Assembly (NCBI RefSeq): GCF_016718685.1 | Contig: NZ_JADKCX010000014.1 | Location: 1 to 64,000, forward strand | Source of the DNA: Haliscomenobacter sp. | Lineage (GTDB): Bacteria; Bacteroidota; Bacteroidia; Chitinophagales; Saprospiraceae | Length of the DNA: 64,000 nucleotides | Direction: 5' to 3' | In this document: positions 37,220 through 44,991 of the stretch, one piece after another | Layout of the letters: every line of letters begins with the position of its first letter | How positions within the stretch are numbered: position 1 is the first letter of the stretch | Made by a program: the position numbers and the translations under genes | The notes under the pieces: generated by a model | What the model was told of the DNA's origin: nothing | Seen by the model: the letters and a program-made list of their open reading frames with translations, nothing else | Databases searched by the model: none

Positions 37220-37243
37220 ATATTTCGATAACTATCGAAATAT
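37220..37243 (-). promoter_or_regulatory. ArsR/SdpR operator palindrome
   Basis: ATATTTCGATA, AC, TATCGAAATAT: perfect 11-bp arms with a 2-base centre, AT-rich flanks, 39 bases before the repressor start. Its size and symmetry suit a dimeric ArsR-type regulator. Confidence 0.7.
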
Positions 37244-37284
37244 ATTTTTACACCTGATGTAGCACCTTAAGTTTAGGGTGTGGG

Positions 37285-38231
37285 CTATTTTTTATGCCCT
37301 GCGCTTATTCTGGATAAAACCTGGTCGTATAAAATTTCATGCGAGCCTTCAAAAACCGTTAAGTGGATGTTTTTTGAAGATTTTTGGTAAAGTATGGTCC
37401 GTTCTCCCAATTTTTCCAGCGATGAGGGCGAAAACGAACGGGTTTTTAGCAAAACGGAAGCATCCTCCGCTGAAACATACCGAGAACTGTCTTTTCATCG
37501 GTATCCTGCAGGAGTTTGTTGTAAAAATTAATGGATTGGGAAATGGGCACCGGCCCGGTATGGCCGTCATGGACACCTGCGTAGATTTGCAGTACACTGT
37601 TTTTGCGTTTATTGGGGGGCGTTTTCCAGAATAACGGAGAACGCGCTCTGGCTTTTTGGACGTCAAAAACCTTGCTTGCACCGATACACTGCGCTATTTC
37701 TGGAACGTATTTGTTGTTGCGTTCCACGCATTCCGCATGCCAGGCCTCCAAATCGGAAATGGGTACCCAGGCTGAAAAGCCACGTATGTTGTGCCGGGAC
37801 CTCAGGTATGCAGCGAAAGTAGCGTAACCCCCACCACTGTACCCTACGATGTAAATCTGCTTGCGGTCAACCTGCATGTTTTTGAGGGCCCAATCAATGG
37901 CCTCGTCGATGTCTGAAAGCACAAAATCGCTGCAACACGCTTTAGGTTGATTGTTGACTCCCCTGAAATTTGGAAAGATGAAATTCCAGTTTTTTGCATG
38001 AACCTGGGTCGCGATCATCCCCTTTTGGGAATCAGCGGAGTTGCTCCAGGAGTGCAATTCCACGACCAGGGGTTGTGGGGTGGAGGCCCTTGATTTATCA
38101 AAGTAAAAAACTTGCGTATTGCCATCCAGGGAGGATTGAATGCTGTCTTTTTGGAGGTAATCAGGGCGCTGGGCGAAAGCGATCATGCCCGCGCTCAGAA
38201 AAAAAAGGCAAAACAGAAGAGATTGCTGCAT
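37285..38231 (-). CDS. Secreted alpha/beta-hydrolase / prolyl-oligopeptidase-like esterase
   Basis: About 315 residues. Signal peptide MQQSLLFCLFFLSAGMIAFA; core PLVVELHSWSNSADS, FIFPNFRGVNNQPKACCSDF, nucleophile Ser in QIYIVGYSGGGYATFAAYLR, and Asp in GVHDGHTGPVP. The published frame would stop at MLPFC near 37446, but adding one base to the T-run 37492-37495 continues into DSSRYVSAEDASVLLKTRSF and ends TVFEGSHEILYDQVLSRISA; the His in EGSHEIL supplies the missing triad residue. So the gene is longer than it looks. The substrate is unknown. Divergent from bestrophin. Confidence 0.78.
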
Positions 38232-38325
38232 GGTTTGACTTAGGTTTTTTGAGGATGTACCAATGTACCGTTCATTTTACTATTTTGCAAACGTATCATC
38301 AAAGATTCCCTAAACGCCTTCGTTC

Positions 38326-39312
38326 ATGTACACCGGAAAAGAATTCACCTTCAATCTATTGTGGCATTTTGCCCGCAAAAACCTGTTCAGAACCATGATT
38401 GTCAGCATTGTGGCGGTGATTTTGTATCAGGTTTTGGGTTTCACTTTTGTCGCCATTCCTTTTTTACCTGTTGGCACCATTGGTACGGCGGTAGCGTTTT
38501 ATGTGGGCTTCAAAAACAACCAGGCGTACGACCGCTTGTGGGAAGCCCGTAAACTTTGGGGCGGTTTTACCAATACCAGTCGCAATTTTGCGGCTCAAGC
38601 GATTGCCCTCATTGACGACAAAACAGTGGTCAAAGAACTGCTCTATCGGCACATTGCCTACCTCAATATTCTACGCTTGCAACTCCGCAAAACCATTCCC
38701 TGGGCCACCAGTAAAGACAACCTGCACCAGACTTTTCGGGGCGAAAGGAGCGAATTGGAGGAGTTTGACCTGGGGCTTAAAAAGATCCTGGAAGAAAACA
38801 ACAAGGGGGAATATTATGAGGCCTTACGGGTTAAAAACAACGCAGCATCCGGCATTTTGAAGTTACAGATCATGGAATTAACCCGCCTCAAACGCGAGAA
38901 AAAAATCGATGAATACGAGCACAGCGATCTGGTGCGGCATGTCAACGAACTCTTTAATTTGCAAGGCGGTTGTGAACGGCTCAAAACCACCCCCTTGTTT
39001 CGGCAATACAGCGTTTTCAGCCGGGTATTCGTGGTGCTCTTTATTTACCTTTTGCCCTTCGCCTTGCTCAAAGACCTGCATAACCTCGCAGATTGGGGCG
39101 TATGGCTGACCATTCCTTTTTCAATGTTGATTTCCTGGGTGTTTTTTACGATGGAACAAATCGGCGAATTTTCTGAAAACCCATTTGACAATTCCGTCAA
39201 CGATATCCCCATCAGTGCCATTTGTCGCAACATCGAAATCGACATCAAGGAGTTTTTGGGTGAAAAAGAATTGCCAACAAAATTGAATCCGGTAGACAAT
39301 GTGCTGTTGTGA
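38326..39312 (+). CDS. Bestrophin-family anion channel
   Basis: A 328-residue membrane protein. The pattern is typical: MYTGKEFTFNLLWHFARKNL, IVAVILYQVLGFTFVAIPFL, then GFKNNQAYDRLWEARKLWGG and NTSRNFAAQAIALI (the bestrophin RWWEAR-like region, about residues 62-95), and a late pair of helices (FVVLFIYLLPFALLKDLHNL; GVWLTIPFSMLISWVFFTME) followed by the conserved ENPFDNSVNDIPISAICRNI. Bacterial homologues form pentameric ion channels (KpBest); ion preference cannot be read. Intact and monocistronic. Confidence 0.9.
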   Translation: MYTGKEFTFNLLWHFARKNLFRTMIVSIVAVILYQVLGFTFVAIPFLPVGTIGTAVAFYVGFKNNQAYDRLWEARKLWGGFTNTSRNFAAQAIALIDDKTVVKELLYRHIAYLNILRLQLRKTIPWATSKDNLHQTFRGERSELEEFDLGLKKILEENNKGEYYEALRVKNNAASGILKLQIMELTRLKREKKIDEYEHSDLVRHVNELFNLQGGCERLKTTPLFRQYSVFSRVFVVLFIYLLPFALLKDLHNLADWGVWLTIPFSMLISWVFFTMEQIGEFSENPFDNSVNDIPISAICRNIEIDIKEFLGEKELPTKLNPVDNVLL

Positions 39313-39518
39313 GAGCTTAGCTGTCAGCGATCAGCAATGAGCAGAGCTTGAGGCAGAGCGCTGATTGCTCGTGCCGCGGCGAGCTTTTTCTTATGTTTTT
39401 CCCGCAGATCTTTGAGCGATAAATACCGAGTTCGGCAAGTACATTACTCGGTGAAAAACCGGTTATTATTATTTATCACTGTTGCAAAGTCGGGGGCTAA
39501 ACTTTACGATTGTTCAGT

Positions 39519-39875
39519 TCAAGCCTCATCGTCTTCTACCTGCAAAATATGCAGTACCCGGTGGATGATGGGCGCAAAAAAAACGGCGGCCGTACTCAAA
39601 AACACCACGCCACTGTACAGCGCGTAAAAGGAGGAGAAAAGCTTGGCACTTACCGAATGCATCGGCATCTCGGCTACGGGGCCCATCCCGGTCAAAATCA
39701 TCGAGGACATATAAAAGCTGTCTACCCAACTGATGTGTCCTATGGCATGGTATCCGCACATGCCAATGCCCAGTGAAAACACGATCAGCCCAAAAGCAAA
39801 CAATCCATAACGGCTAACACGGTAAAAGAAGTGGGAGAGGGGGGCAACTTTTTGCGTGCGGTGTTCAAGTTTCAT
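39519..39875 (-). CDS. Two-helix ion-channel-like membrane protein
   Basis: A 118-residue protein with TM1 (YGLFAFGLIVFSLGIGMCGY), a pore-helix-like segment (ISWVDSFYMSSMILTGMGPV) and TM2 (SSFYALYSGVVFLSTAAVFF). This 2TM layout with a pore loop is that of KcsA-type channels, but the selectivity filter reads TGMGP in place of TVGYG, so potassium selectivity is doubtful. The acidic tail (QVEDDEA) is cytoplasmic. It stands alone. A member of the Ion_trans_2-like group in Bacteroidota, function unknown. Confidence 0.65.
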   Translation of the reverse strand: MKLEHRTQKVAPLSHFFYRVSRYGLFAFGLIVFSLGIGMCGYHAIGHISWVDSFYMSSMILTGMGPVAEMPMHSVSAKLFSSFYALYSGVVFLSTAAVFFAPIIHRVLHILQVEDDEA

Positions 39876-39946
39876 TTTGCGCTATTTATTGTAAAAGTTT
39901 GGTACCCGCCTAGGGTGGATTATTTTTTCACCACGGAAGGAACCAT

Positions 39947-40534
39947 TCAAGTCCTGTTGTTCCGTCTTTCGTTGTTGGCAGCCAGGTGATCGTTCAACAT
40001 TTTCAACAATTCATCGAACGAAATTTTCAGTCCATTCGAACTGATGCTCAAGGGTGTCCCATACAGCCTGAAGTTCATGTTCATCAGTTTTCGCTTGAGG
40101 CCACTCGGCTGTTTATCGATGTAGTCTTGTGGGTTTTTCACCTGCAGCATGATCAGTTTTTGGCGTTGAATTTCCAGTACGGAAATGGCTTCAATGTCTG
40201 TCCACAAAATTTGTCCGGCGGATACTCCGCTGGAGTTATCGGTAATGCCCAGCTCGTCGATGATCAGTCCAGGACGCTGGTCGGGCAGCTTGCGGATGAT
40301 CCAAAAAGCGCCACTGCCAAAAAATAGAATTGCAGCGCAGCCTACCAACTTGCTGAATAGCTGCTCGGCCCAAAATGGCTCGTTGGGGCTGCTTCGTGAA
40401 ATGATCAACCAGACCCCCAGGGCAACAAAGGCCAGTGAGGCGATGAGCAGGAGGAGGAGTTTGGTTTTGGAGAGGGGGATTTCGATGGGTTGGGCGTGGG
40501 TCATATTGGCGTTTGGTTGTTGGTTATGAGACAC
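39947..40534 (-). CDS. STM3941-family membrane protein
   Basis: A 195-residue protein (an alternative ATG lies ten codons on, 40504). Basic N terminus, LSKTKLLLLLIASLAFVALG then LVGCAAILFFGSGAFWIIRK as two transmembrane helices, then a PH-like cytoplasmic domain (PGLIIDELGITDNSSGVSAG, ILWTDIEAISVLEIQRQKLI, LVK-type strands). The combination of two helices, DELGI and W-x-D-I is typical of the STM3941 family, of unknown function. It shares its strand with the hypothetical lipoprotein upstream after a 20-base gap, probably one transcript. Confidence 0.7.
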   Translation of the reverse strand: MSHNQQPNANMTHAQPIEIPLSKTKLLLLLIASLAFVALGVWLIISRSSPNEPFWAEQLFSKLVGCAAILFFGSGAFWIIRKLPDQRPGLIIDELGITDNSSGVSAGQILWTDIEAISVLEIQRQKLIMLQVKNPQDYIDKQPSGLKRKLMNMNFRLYGTPLSISSNGLKISFDELLKMLNDHLAANNERRNNRT

Positions 40535-40554
40535 AAAGTTAATCCATTACTTAC

Positions 40555-41244
40555 TCACCAAATCCACATCAATGTGACATCCTTTATTTTCCAAGCGTTT
40601 TTTTCTTTGGCTACTTCCAACAAAAGCCCTTTGCCACATAGTCCTCCGCATTTGAAAGCGCAATACAGCATGCCCTGCGTTTTTTGCGCATTCAAAAAAA
40701 CTTTGGATAGTTGAATGATGCCAATCGCACAAGGCAGGGTTTTTGGGGCATCCTTGAGGGAAATCATTTTTGCAGTACACAAGTGAAAATCTTTGCCCTG
40801 GTAGTGGGTTTGTAAGGTGTTTAAACTATCAACCATAGCTTGGCCATTGCTACTGGTGGCGTATTTTGACATCTTCTTCTTCAACAAGTTTTGAAAACTG
40901 TTGTCGACTTTCATTTTATAGTGCCAAGGATTAAAGCATTTTCGAATGGTTGTATCCATCAAAAGGGTACAATACTTCGTAGAGTCATTAAAAAGTTTGT
41001 TGTGCAAGTGGATGGTTTTTCGCCTGATTTTTGTGGTGTCGGGTTTGTCTTTAGCCCATGCTTTAAAAATCTCTTCTTCGTCTTTGCCTAAATAAAAATT
41101 GTAAAAGTGCCGCACGACAAGCTCATTGGTGATATCGCTGTATAGATTGAGTAAGTCATCATTGGTGGAGGTTTGACATGGTTGGTATTCATTTTTGCAG
41201 GCGCAGAGGAAAATGGCTATACCGATGAGGTAGCTGGCTTTCAT
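40555..41244 (-). CDS. Hypothetical lipoprotein
   Basis: A 229-residue exported protein. MKASYLIGIAIFLCAC is a lipoprotein signal. The mature part is helical and charged (LYSDITNELVVRHFYNFYLG, KDEEEIFKAWAKDKPDTTKI) with several cysteines, and near the end a CGGLCGKG turn followed by LLLEVAKEKNAWKIKDVTLM, a strand pair reminiscent of NTF2-like or DUF3828 lipoproteins. I do not recognise the family with confidence. It is followed by the STM3941 gene after 20 bases. The 210-base stretch beyond its start shows no gene. Confidence 0.5.
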   Translation of the reverse strand: MKASYLIGIAIFLCACKNEYQPCQTSTNDDLLNLYSDITNELVVRHFYNFYLGKDEEEIFKAWAKDKPDTTKIRRKTIHLHNKLFNDSTKYCTLLMDTTIRKCFNPWHYKMKVDNSFQNLLKKKMSKYATSSNGQAMVDSLNTLQTHYQGKDFHLCTAKMISLKDAPKTLPCAIGIIQLSKVFLNAQKTQGMLYCAFKCGGLCGKGLLLEVAKEKNAWKIKDVTLMWIW

Positions 41245-41454
41245 TTTGGATGATTGTGGACGTTAAAAGATTTTATGGGTAGATGCTGTTTTGGAGGGGA
41301 TTGGTGGGAGGCTAGTTTGCGCCTTTTGGTAGGTGTTGTTCGTCGGCTTTTGCTAATAAACCTTGTTTTGCTTGTATAAGCACCACCCCAGGAGGCCAAT
41401 AATTACAATCGTATACTCTCTGGTGCAGGATTAGCAACAACTTGTTATTGAAAG

Positions 41455-42128
41455 TTAGTAAATTTTTGAAGGATTGCCACCCAAAGCATTCCCAATACCG
41501 TGCATCACACAGAGTCCAAACAGTTCGCTTGCTTTCGGGTTGTCCAAACGATGGCTGTTAGAATTATAGCGACCATGAAAATGGGAAAAAGTGTGTATGG
41601 TATTTCAGTATAGGCAGTGGAGAGAATGAGTGGAAAATGCCAAAGTGCCCAGACTGACCCGACGAATAAATGCCGCCGTGTATCGGGTATACCCAATGCA
41701 ACAAAACGCGGTTCAAGATAGCCACGCCAACCCCATTCTTCAAACATTGCAAAAATCATTCTTGGAATGAGTTGAGCAGCAAAACCAGCACCAAATGCGG
41801 ATAAAAGGGAGTTTAGATTGCCATTAATTTTGGTCATACCCAATATCAAACCTAGCATAATTACCATCGTAATGATGATGGGATACACAAACAGACTAAA
41901 CAGATACCATTGCCAGCTTTCTTTGAAATTTAAGCTCAGACCTGCATCTTTCCAACCATCGCCCCCGAAAAACCGTAACAATACCATCATCAAAATAGGA
42001 CCAATAATGAAGATCAGCCCGCCAATTTCATTACCACTGGCTGTAACCACGCCACCGATAGCCGATAAGAATAAAACGCCGATTATATAAACCGTAATGT
42101 TCCGTTTAATTTTACTATCCTGATTCAT
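41455..42128 (-). CDS. CPBP-family intramembrane metalloprotease
   Basis: About 224 residues, six or more helices. The family motif FEEWGWRGYLEPRF (EE-x3-R) is at about residues 127-140, with His in WALWHFPLILSTAY. The obvious frame ends at NCLDSV (41505), without the last motif; a one-base shift near 41570-41580 continues as NPKASELFGLCVMHGIGNAL ending NPSKIY at 41455, and H-G-x-x-N-A is the closing CPBP motif. So a frameshift error is likely. Members process prenylated proteins or act in peptide-toxin immunity; substrate unknown. The gap upstream (42129-42327) has a short direct repeat only. Confidence 0.72.
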
Positions 42129-42159
42129 GACATTTTGTTTCTTGTAGGTAAAAGACTAA

Positions 42160-42216
42160 CTCACCTGCGAATATAGGAAGAAAGGCATTCAACTAGCTCA
42201 TCTGCGAATATAGCAA
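42160..42216. repeat. Short direct repeat CTC-CTGCGAATATAG
   Basis: CTCACCTGCGAATATAGGA and CTCATCTGCGAATATAGCA are two near-identical copies 36 bases apart, upstream of the CPBP gene. No function can be assigned; a pair of regulator sites is possible. Confidence 0.4.
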
Positions 42217-42327
42217 GCAATTGTTTGTCTAATAAATAATTACGAATAATATTTTAATATAATAAATTAAGACTTTTGACTCCAGTCCTCAAACCCTACC
42301 CCTCCCCAATCCCCCCAACCACCGCCA

Positions 42328-43203
42328 TCACCAGCGGTGATCCATTTTTCCCAAATACACCAAGGCGCTATCAATCGCCACCGACTCAAACAAACTCCCA
42401 TCGGCCTGCACCAATTCTTTGACCACAATATTCGGCTCCCGGCTCAAGTCATACGCCGAAGAGATAAAGGCAATGCCCCGACCCACTTCCACCAAACTGA
42501 TCAGCAGTTCCAGGGAGGACACCTCCTGCACAATTTTGCCCACCCGGCTAAAACCCGCCTTTTGGCACATCGCTTCAATTTCATCGTACACCGGGTGCAG
42601 GCTGCGGGTGATCTCCACCCATTTTTCGTTTTGGAGTGACTCCAGGGTGAGGGACGGATCCAGGGCGCGCTGGTGTTGTTGCGACAAGATGACTTTGAGG
42701 CTCCCTTTTTTGATGACTTTGGCGCTCAATTCAGGGTAGTGCAGGGGCAAAAGGGTGAAGCCAAGGTCGATGTTTTCGGCCAAAACTGCGGCTTGTACAC
42801 TTTGCGGGGTGGGAAACTCCACCAATTTGACCTCCACCTTGGGGAAATCGTGGTTCAGCGCTTGCAGCAGCTCCACCAGGCGCTCGCGGAGGGCGGTTTT
42901 GTATACACCGACCTGCAGCACTTGCTGGTGTAGTCCAATTTGGCGGGCTTGCTCGATGGCTTGCTGGCTCAGTTGGAGGATTTTGCGGGCCGCTGTGACA
43001 AAAGATGCCCCGGCTTCCGTCAGTTCCACTTTGCGGAGGTGTTGGCGGCTGGCGCGGACAAACAGCTCCACGCCAATTTCGTTTTCCAAGAGCGCAATTT
43101 GCTGACTCAGGGCAGGTTGGGATACAAATAACTTCTGTGCGGCCTTACTGAAGTGCAAGTCTTCGGCAACTGCCACAAAATAGCGCAACTGTCGTAGTTC
43201 CAT
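42328..43203 (-). CDS. LysR-family transcriptional regulator
   Basis: A 291-residue regulator. The helix-turn-helix is MELRQLRYFVAVAEDLHFSK then AAQKLFVSQPALSQQIALLE (residues 1-40), and the effector domain starts near residue 90 (VLQVGVYKTALRERLVELLQ). It is a CbnR/CatM-like member by its HTH spacing. It is divergent from hpd, with a dyad (43367-43381) between them, but the junk sequence at 43226-43350 lies in between, so the adjacency may be an assembly join. The effector could be an aromatic compound if hpd really is the target. Intact frame. Confidence 0.88.
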   Translation of the reverse strand: MELRQLRYFVAVAEDLHFSKAAQKLFVSQPALSQQIALLENEIGVELFVRASRQHLRKVELTEAGASFVTAARKILQLSQQAIEQARQIGLHQQVLQVGVYKTALRERLVELLQALNHDFPKVEVKLVEFPTPQSVQAAVLAENIDLGFTLLPLHYPELSAKVIKKGSLKVILSQQHQRALDPSLTLESLQNEKWVEITRSLHPVYDEIEAMCQKAGFSRVGKIVQEVSSLELLISLVEVGRGIAFISSAYDLSREPNIVVKELVQADGSLFESVAIDSALVYLGKMDHRW

Positions 43204-43225
43204 GTTCAGGGCCGGTTAAAAATTT

Positions 43226-43350
43226 TTGTTTTTTTGGAAAAAGGGGGCCCTTTTGGGGGGGAGGGGGGCACGGAGGGGGGGGGGGGGCGCCCCGAGGGGA
43301 CTTTTGGAAAACCACCCCCCCCACAAGGGGTTTCGGAAAAAAAAAATTTT
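43226..43350. other. G-rich low-complexity stretch, probable assembly artefact
   Basis: Long runs of G (up to 14), C, T and A with no codon structure, unlike every neighbouring sequence. It resembles low-quality read ends. A matching stretch occurs at 51024-51250. The 7.7 kb between them is coherent (hpd, tamB, aroC). Confidence 0.6.
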
Positions 43351-43366
43351 TTAAACAAGCTCTTGT

Positions 43367-43381
43367 ATAAGTTTTGCTTAT
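43367..43381. promoter_or_regulatory. LysR-type dyad upstream of hpd
   Basis: ATAAG, TTTTG, CTTAT: perfect 5-bp arms with a 5-base centre, fitting the T-N11-A LysR box. It lies in the gap between the LysR gene and hpd; it depends on the gap being correctly joined. Confidence 0.35.
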
Positions 43382-43463
43382 GACAAAATTAGAAAATTGT
43401 ATTGGTTTGGGAGCAAGTTTTGGAGAAACTTTGTAGTGCCAAATAAAACAATGACCACTTGAA

Positions 43464-43750
43464 ACCGCCTGCGGCGGGGCTTGTTTTTTAGCCACAAATG
43501 ACACAAATTTTCACAAATGCTACCGCAGCTACATACCGAAGCGACAATAATGGGAACGCGGATGACACGGATTACACGGATTTACGCGGATTTATTGCTG
43601 CGCCTAATTTGATCCGCGTAAATCCGCTTAATCCGTGTCATCCGCGTTCCCATGATCTGCAGCGCCGCAGGCGCGAGAACGGAAAATGGTGTTTGTGAGA
43701 ATTTATGTCATTTGTGGCTAAAAAAATGTGATCGCAACGCCGCAGGCGGT
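43464..43750. repeat. Large double foldback upstream of hpd
   Basis: Outer arms: ACCGCCTGCGGCG (43464-43476) with TTTTTTAGCCACAAATGACA... (43484-43517) against TTTGTGAGAATTTATGTCAT... (43692-43726; two mismatches in 34) and CGCCGCAGGCGGT (43738-43750). Inner arms: GGGAACGCGGATGACACGGA... (43552-43591) against ...TCCGTGTCATCCGCGTTCCC (43611-43651). The inner arm is a run of the word ACACGGATT. The arms share the CGCCGCAGGCGG core with the loop of the element at 7574-7716. No coding sequence is supported in 43382-43784. Confidence 0.75.
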
Positions 43751-43784
43751 GCTTAAACTTTCAACCAAATAAAACCAAGTCCAA

Positions 43785-44918
43785 ATGGAACTCCTGCTCG
43801 AAAATCCCCGAACCGCCCTGAATAACTCCAGCGATTTTTTGCCCCTGCTCGGCACCGACCACATCGAGTTTTACGTCGGCAATGCCAAACAATCTGCTCA
43901 TTTTTACGAGCACGTTTTTGGCTTTGAAATGATCGCCTACGCCGGCCCGGAAACGGGCGTGAAAGACCGTGCCTCCTACGTCCTGCAACAAGGCAAAATC
44001 CGTCTGGTGTTGACCACCTCTCTCGTACCCAACTCCGAGATTTCAGAGCACGTGCGCAAACACGGTGATGGCGTAAAAGTGATGGCCCTCTGGGTAGACG
44101 ATGCCTTCTCTGCTTATGCCGAAACCCTGCGTCGGGGCGCCGAACCGGCTGCGGAACCCCAAACCTTGCACGATGAAAGCGGCGAAGTCGTTGTCGCTTC
44201 CATCAAAACCTACGGCGACACCATCCACACTTTTGTAGAGCGGAAAAACTACCAGGGGGTGTTTCTGCCCGGTTTTGTACCCCGCAAAAGCCGGGCCTTC
44301 CACGGCAGTGTTGGCCTACAATACGTTGACCACTGCGTAGGCAATGTTGAATTGGGACAAATGAACCGCTGGGTAAAGTTTTACGAAGAAGTGATGGGCT
44401 TTAAACTCTTGCTCACTTTTGACGACAAAGACATTTCTACCGAATATTCCGCCTTGATGTCCAAAGTGGTCTCCAATGGCAATGGCTACATCAAATTCCC
44501 CATCAACGAACCCGCCGCCGGGCGCAAAAAATCGCAGGTAGACGAATACCTTGATTTTTATGGCGGTCCTGGCGTACAACACATTGCCGTAGCCACCCAC
44601 AACATCATCGATACCGTATCCGAATTGCGCAGTCGGGGCGTGGAATTTTTGGAAGTGCCCGCCAGTTATTACGATGATTTACTAGATCGGGTAGGCCGCA
44701 TCGACGAAGACTTCCAACCCTTAAAAGACCTCAATATCCTGGTGGATCGGGATGAAGAAGGTTATTTGTTGCAAATTTTTACCAAGCCTGTAGAAGACCG
44801 TCCCACCCTGTTTTTTGAAATCATCCAGCGCAAAGGAGCAACTTCTTTTGGCAAGGGAAATTTTAAAGCCTTGTTTGAAGCCATTGAGCGGGAGCAAGCA
44901 AGAAGGGGAAACCTATAA
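43785..44918 (+). CDS. hpd: 4-Hydroxyphenylpyruvate dioxygenase
   Basis: A 377-residue non-heme iron dioxygenase converting 4-hydroxyphenylpyruvate to homogentisate in tyrosine catabolism. Two vicinal-oxygen-chelate halves: LLGTDHIEFYVGNAKQSAHF at the start and, in the C half, the three iron ligands His183 (QYVDHCVGN), His266 (GVQHIAVATH) and Glu345 (LFFEIIQRKG), with spacing as in known HPPDs. The C-terminal gating helix SFGKGNFKALFEAIEREQAR is present. Full length, intact. Homogentisate dioxygenase is not in the window. The large foldback occupies its upstream region. Confidence 0.95.
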   Translation: MELLLENPRTALNNSSDFLPLLGTDHIEFYVGNAKQSAHFYEHVFGFEMIAYAGPETGVKDRASYVLQQGKIRLVLTTSLVPNSEISEHVRKHGDGVKVMALWVDDAFSAYAETLRRGAEPAAEPQTLHDESGEVVVASIKTYGDTIHTFVERKNYQGVFLPGFVPRKSRAFHGSVGLQYVDHCVGNVELGQMNRWVKFYEEVMGFKLLLTFDDKDISTEYSALMSKVVSNGNGYIKFPINEPAAGRKKSQVDEYLDFYGGPGVQHIAVATHNIIDTVSELRSRGVEFLEVPASYYDDLLDRVGRIDEDFQPLKDLNILVDRDEEGYLLQIFTKPVEDRPTLFFEIIQRKGATSFGKGNFKALFEAIEREQARRGNL

Positions 44919-44991
44919 ACTCTCCTAAATTTTTGTTAATGTAAGGGGTAAACCTGCCAATTTGCCGTAGTTTTGGGGTTTTATAAGTAGA

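Noticed and set aside
43226..43350. G-quadruplex regulatory element
   Set aside because: The run pattern is irregular, mixes long C, T and A homopolymers, and has a twin at another join; an artefact is more likely.
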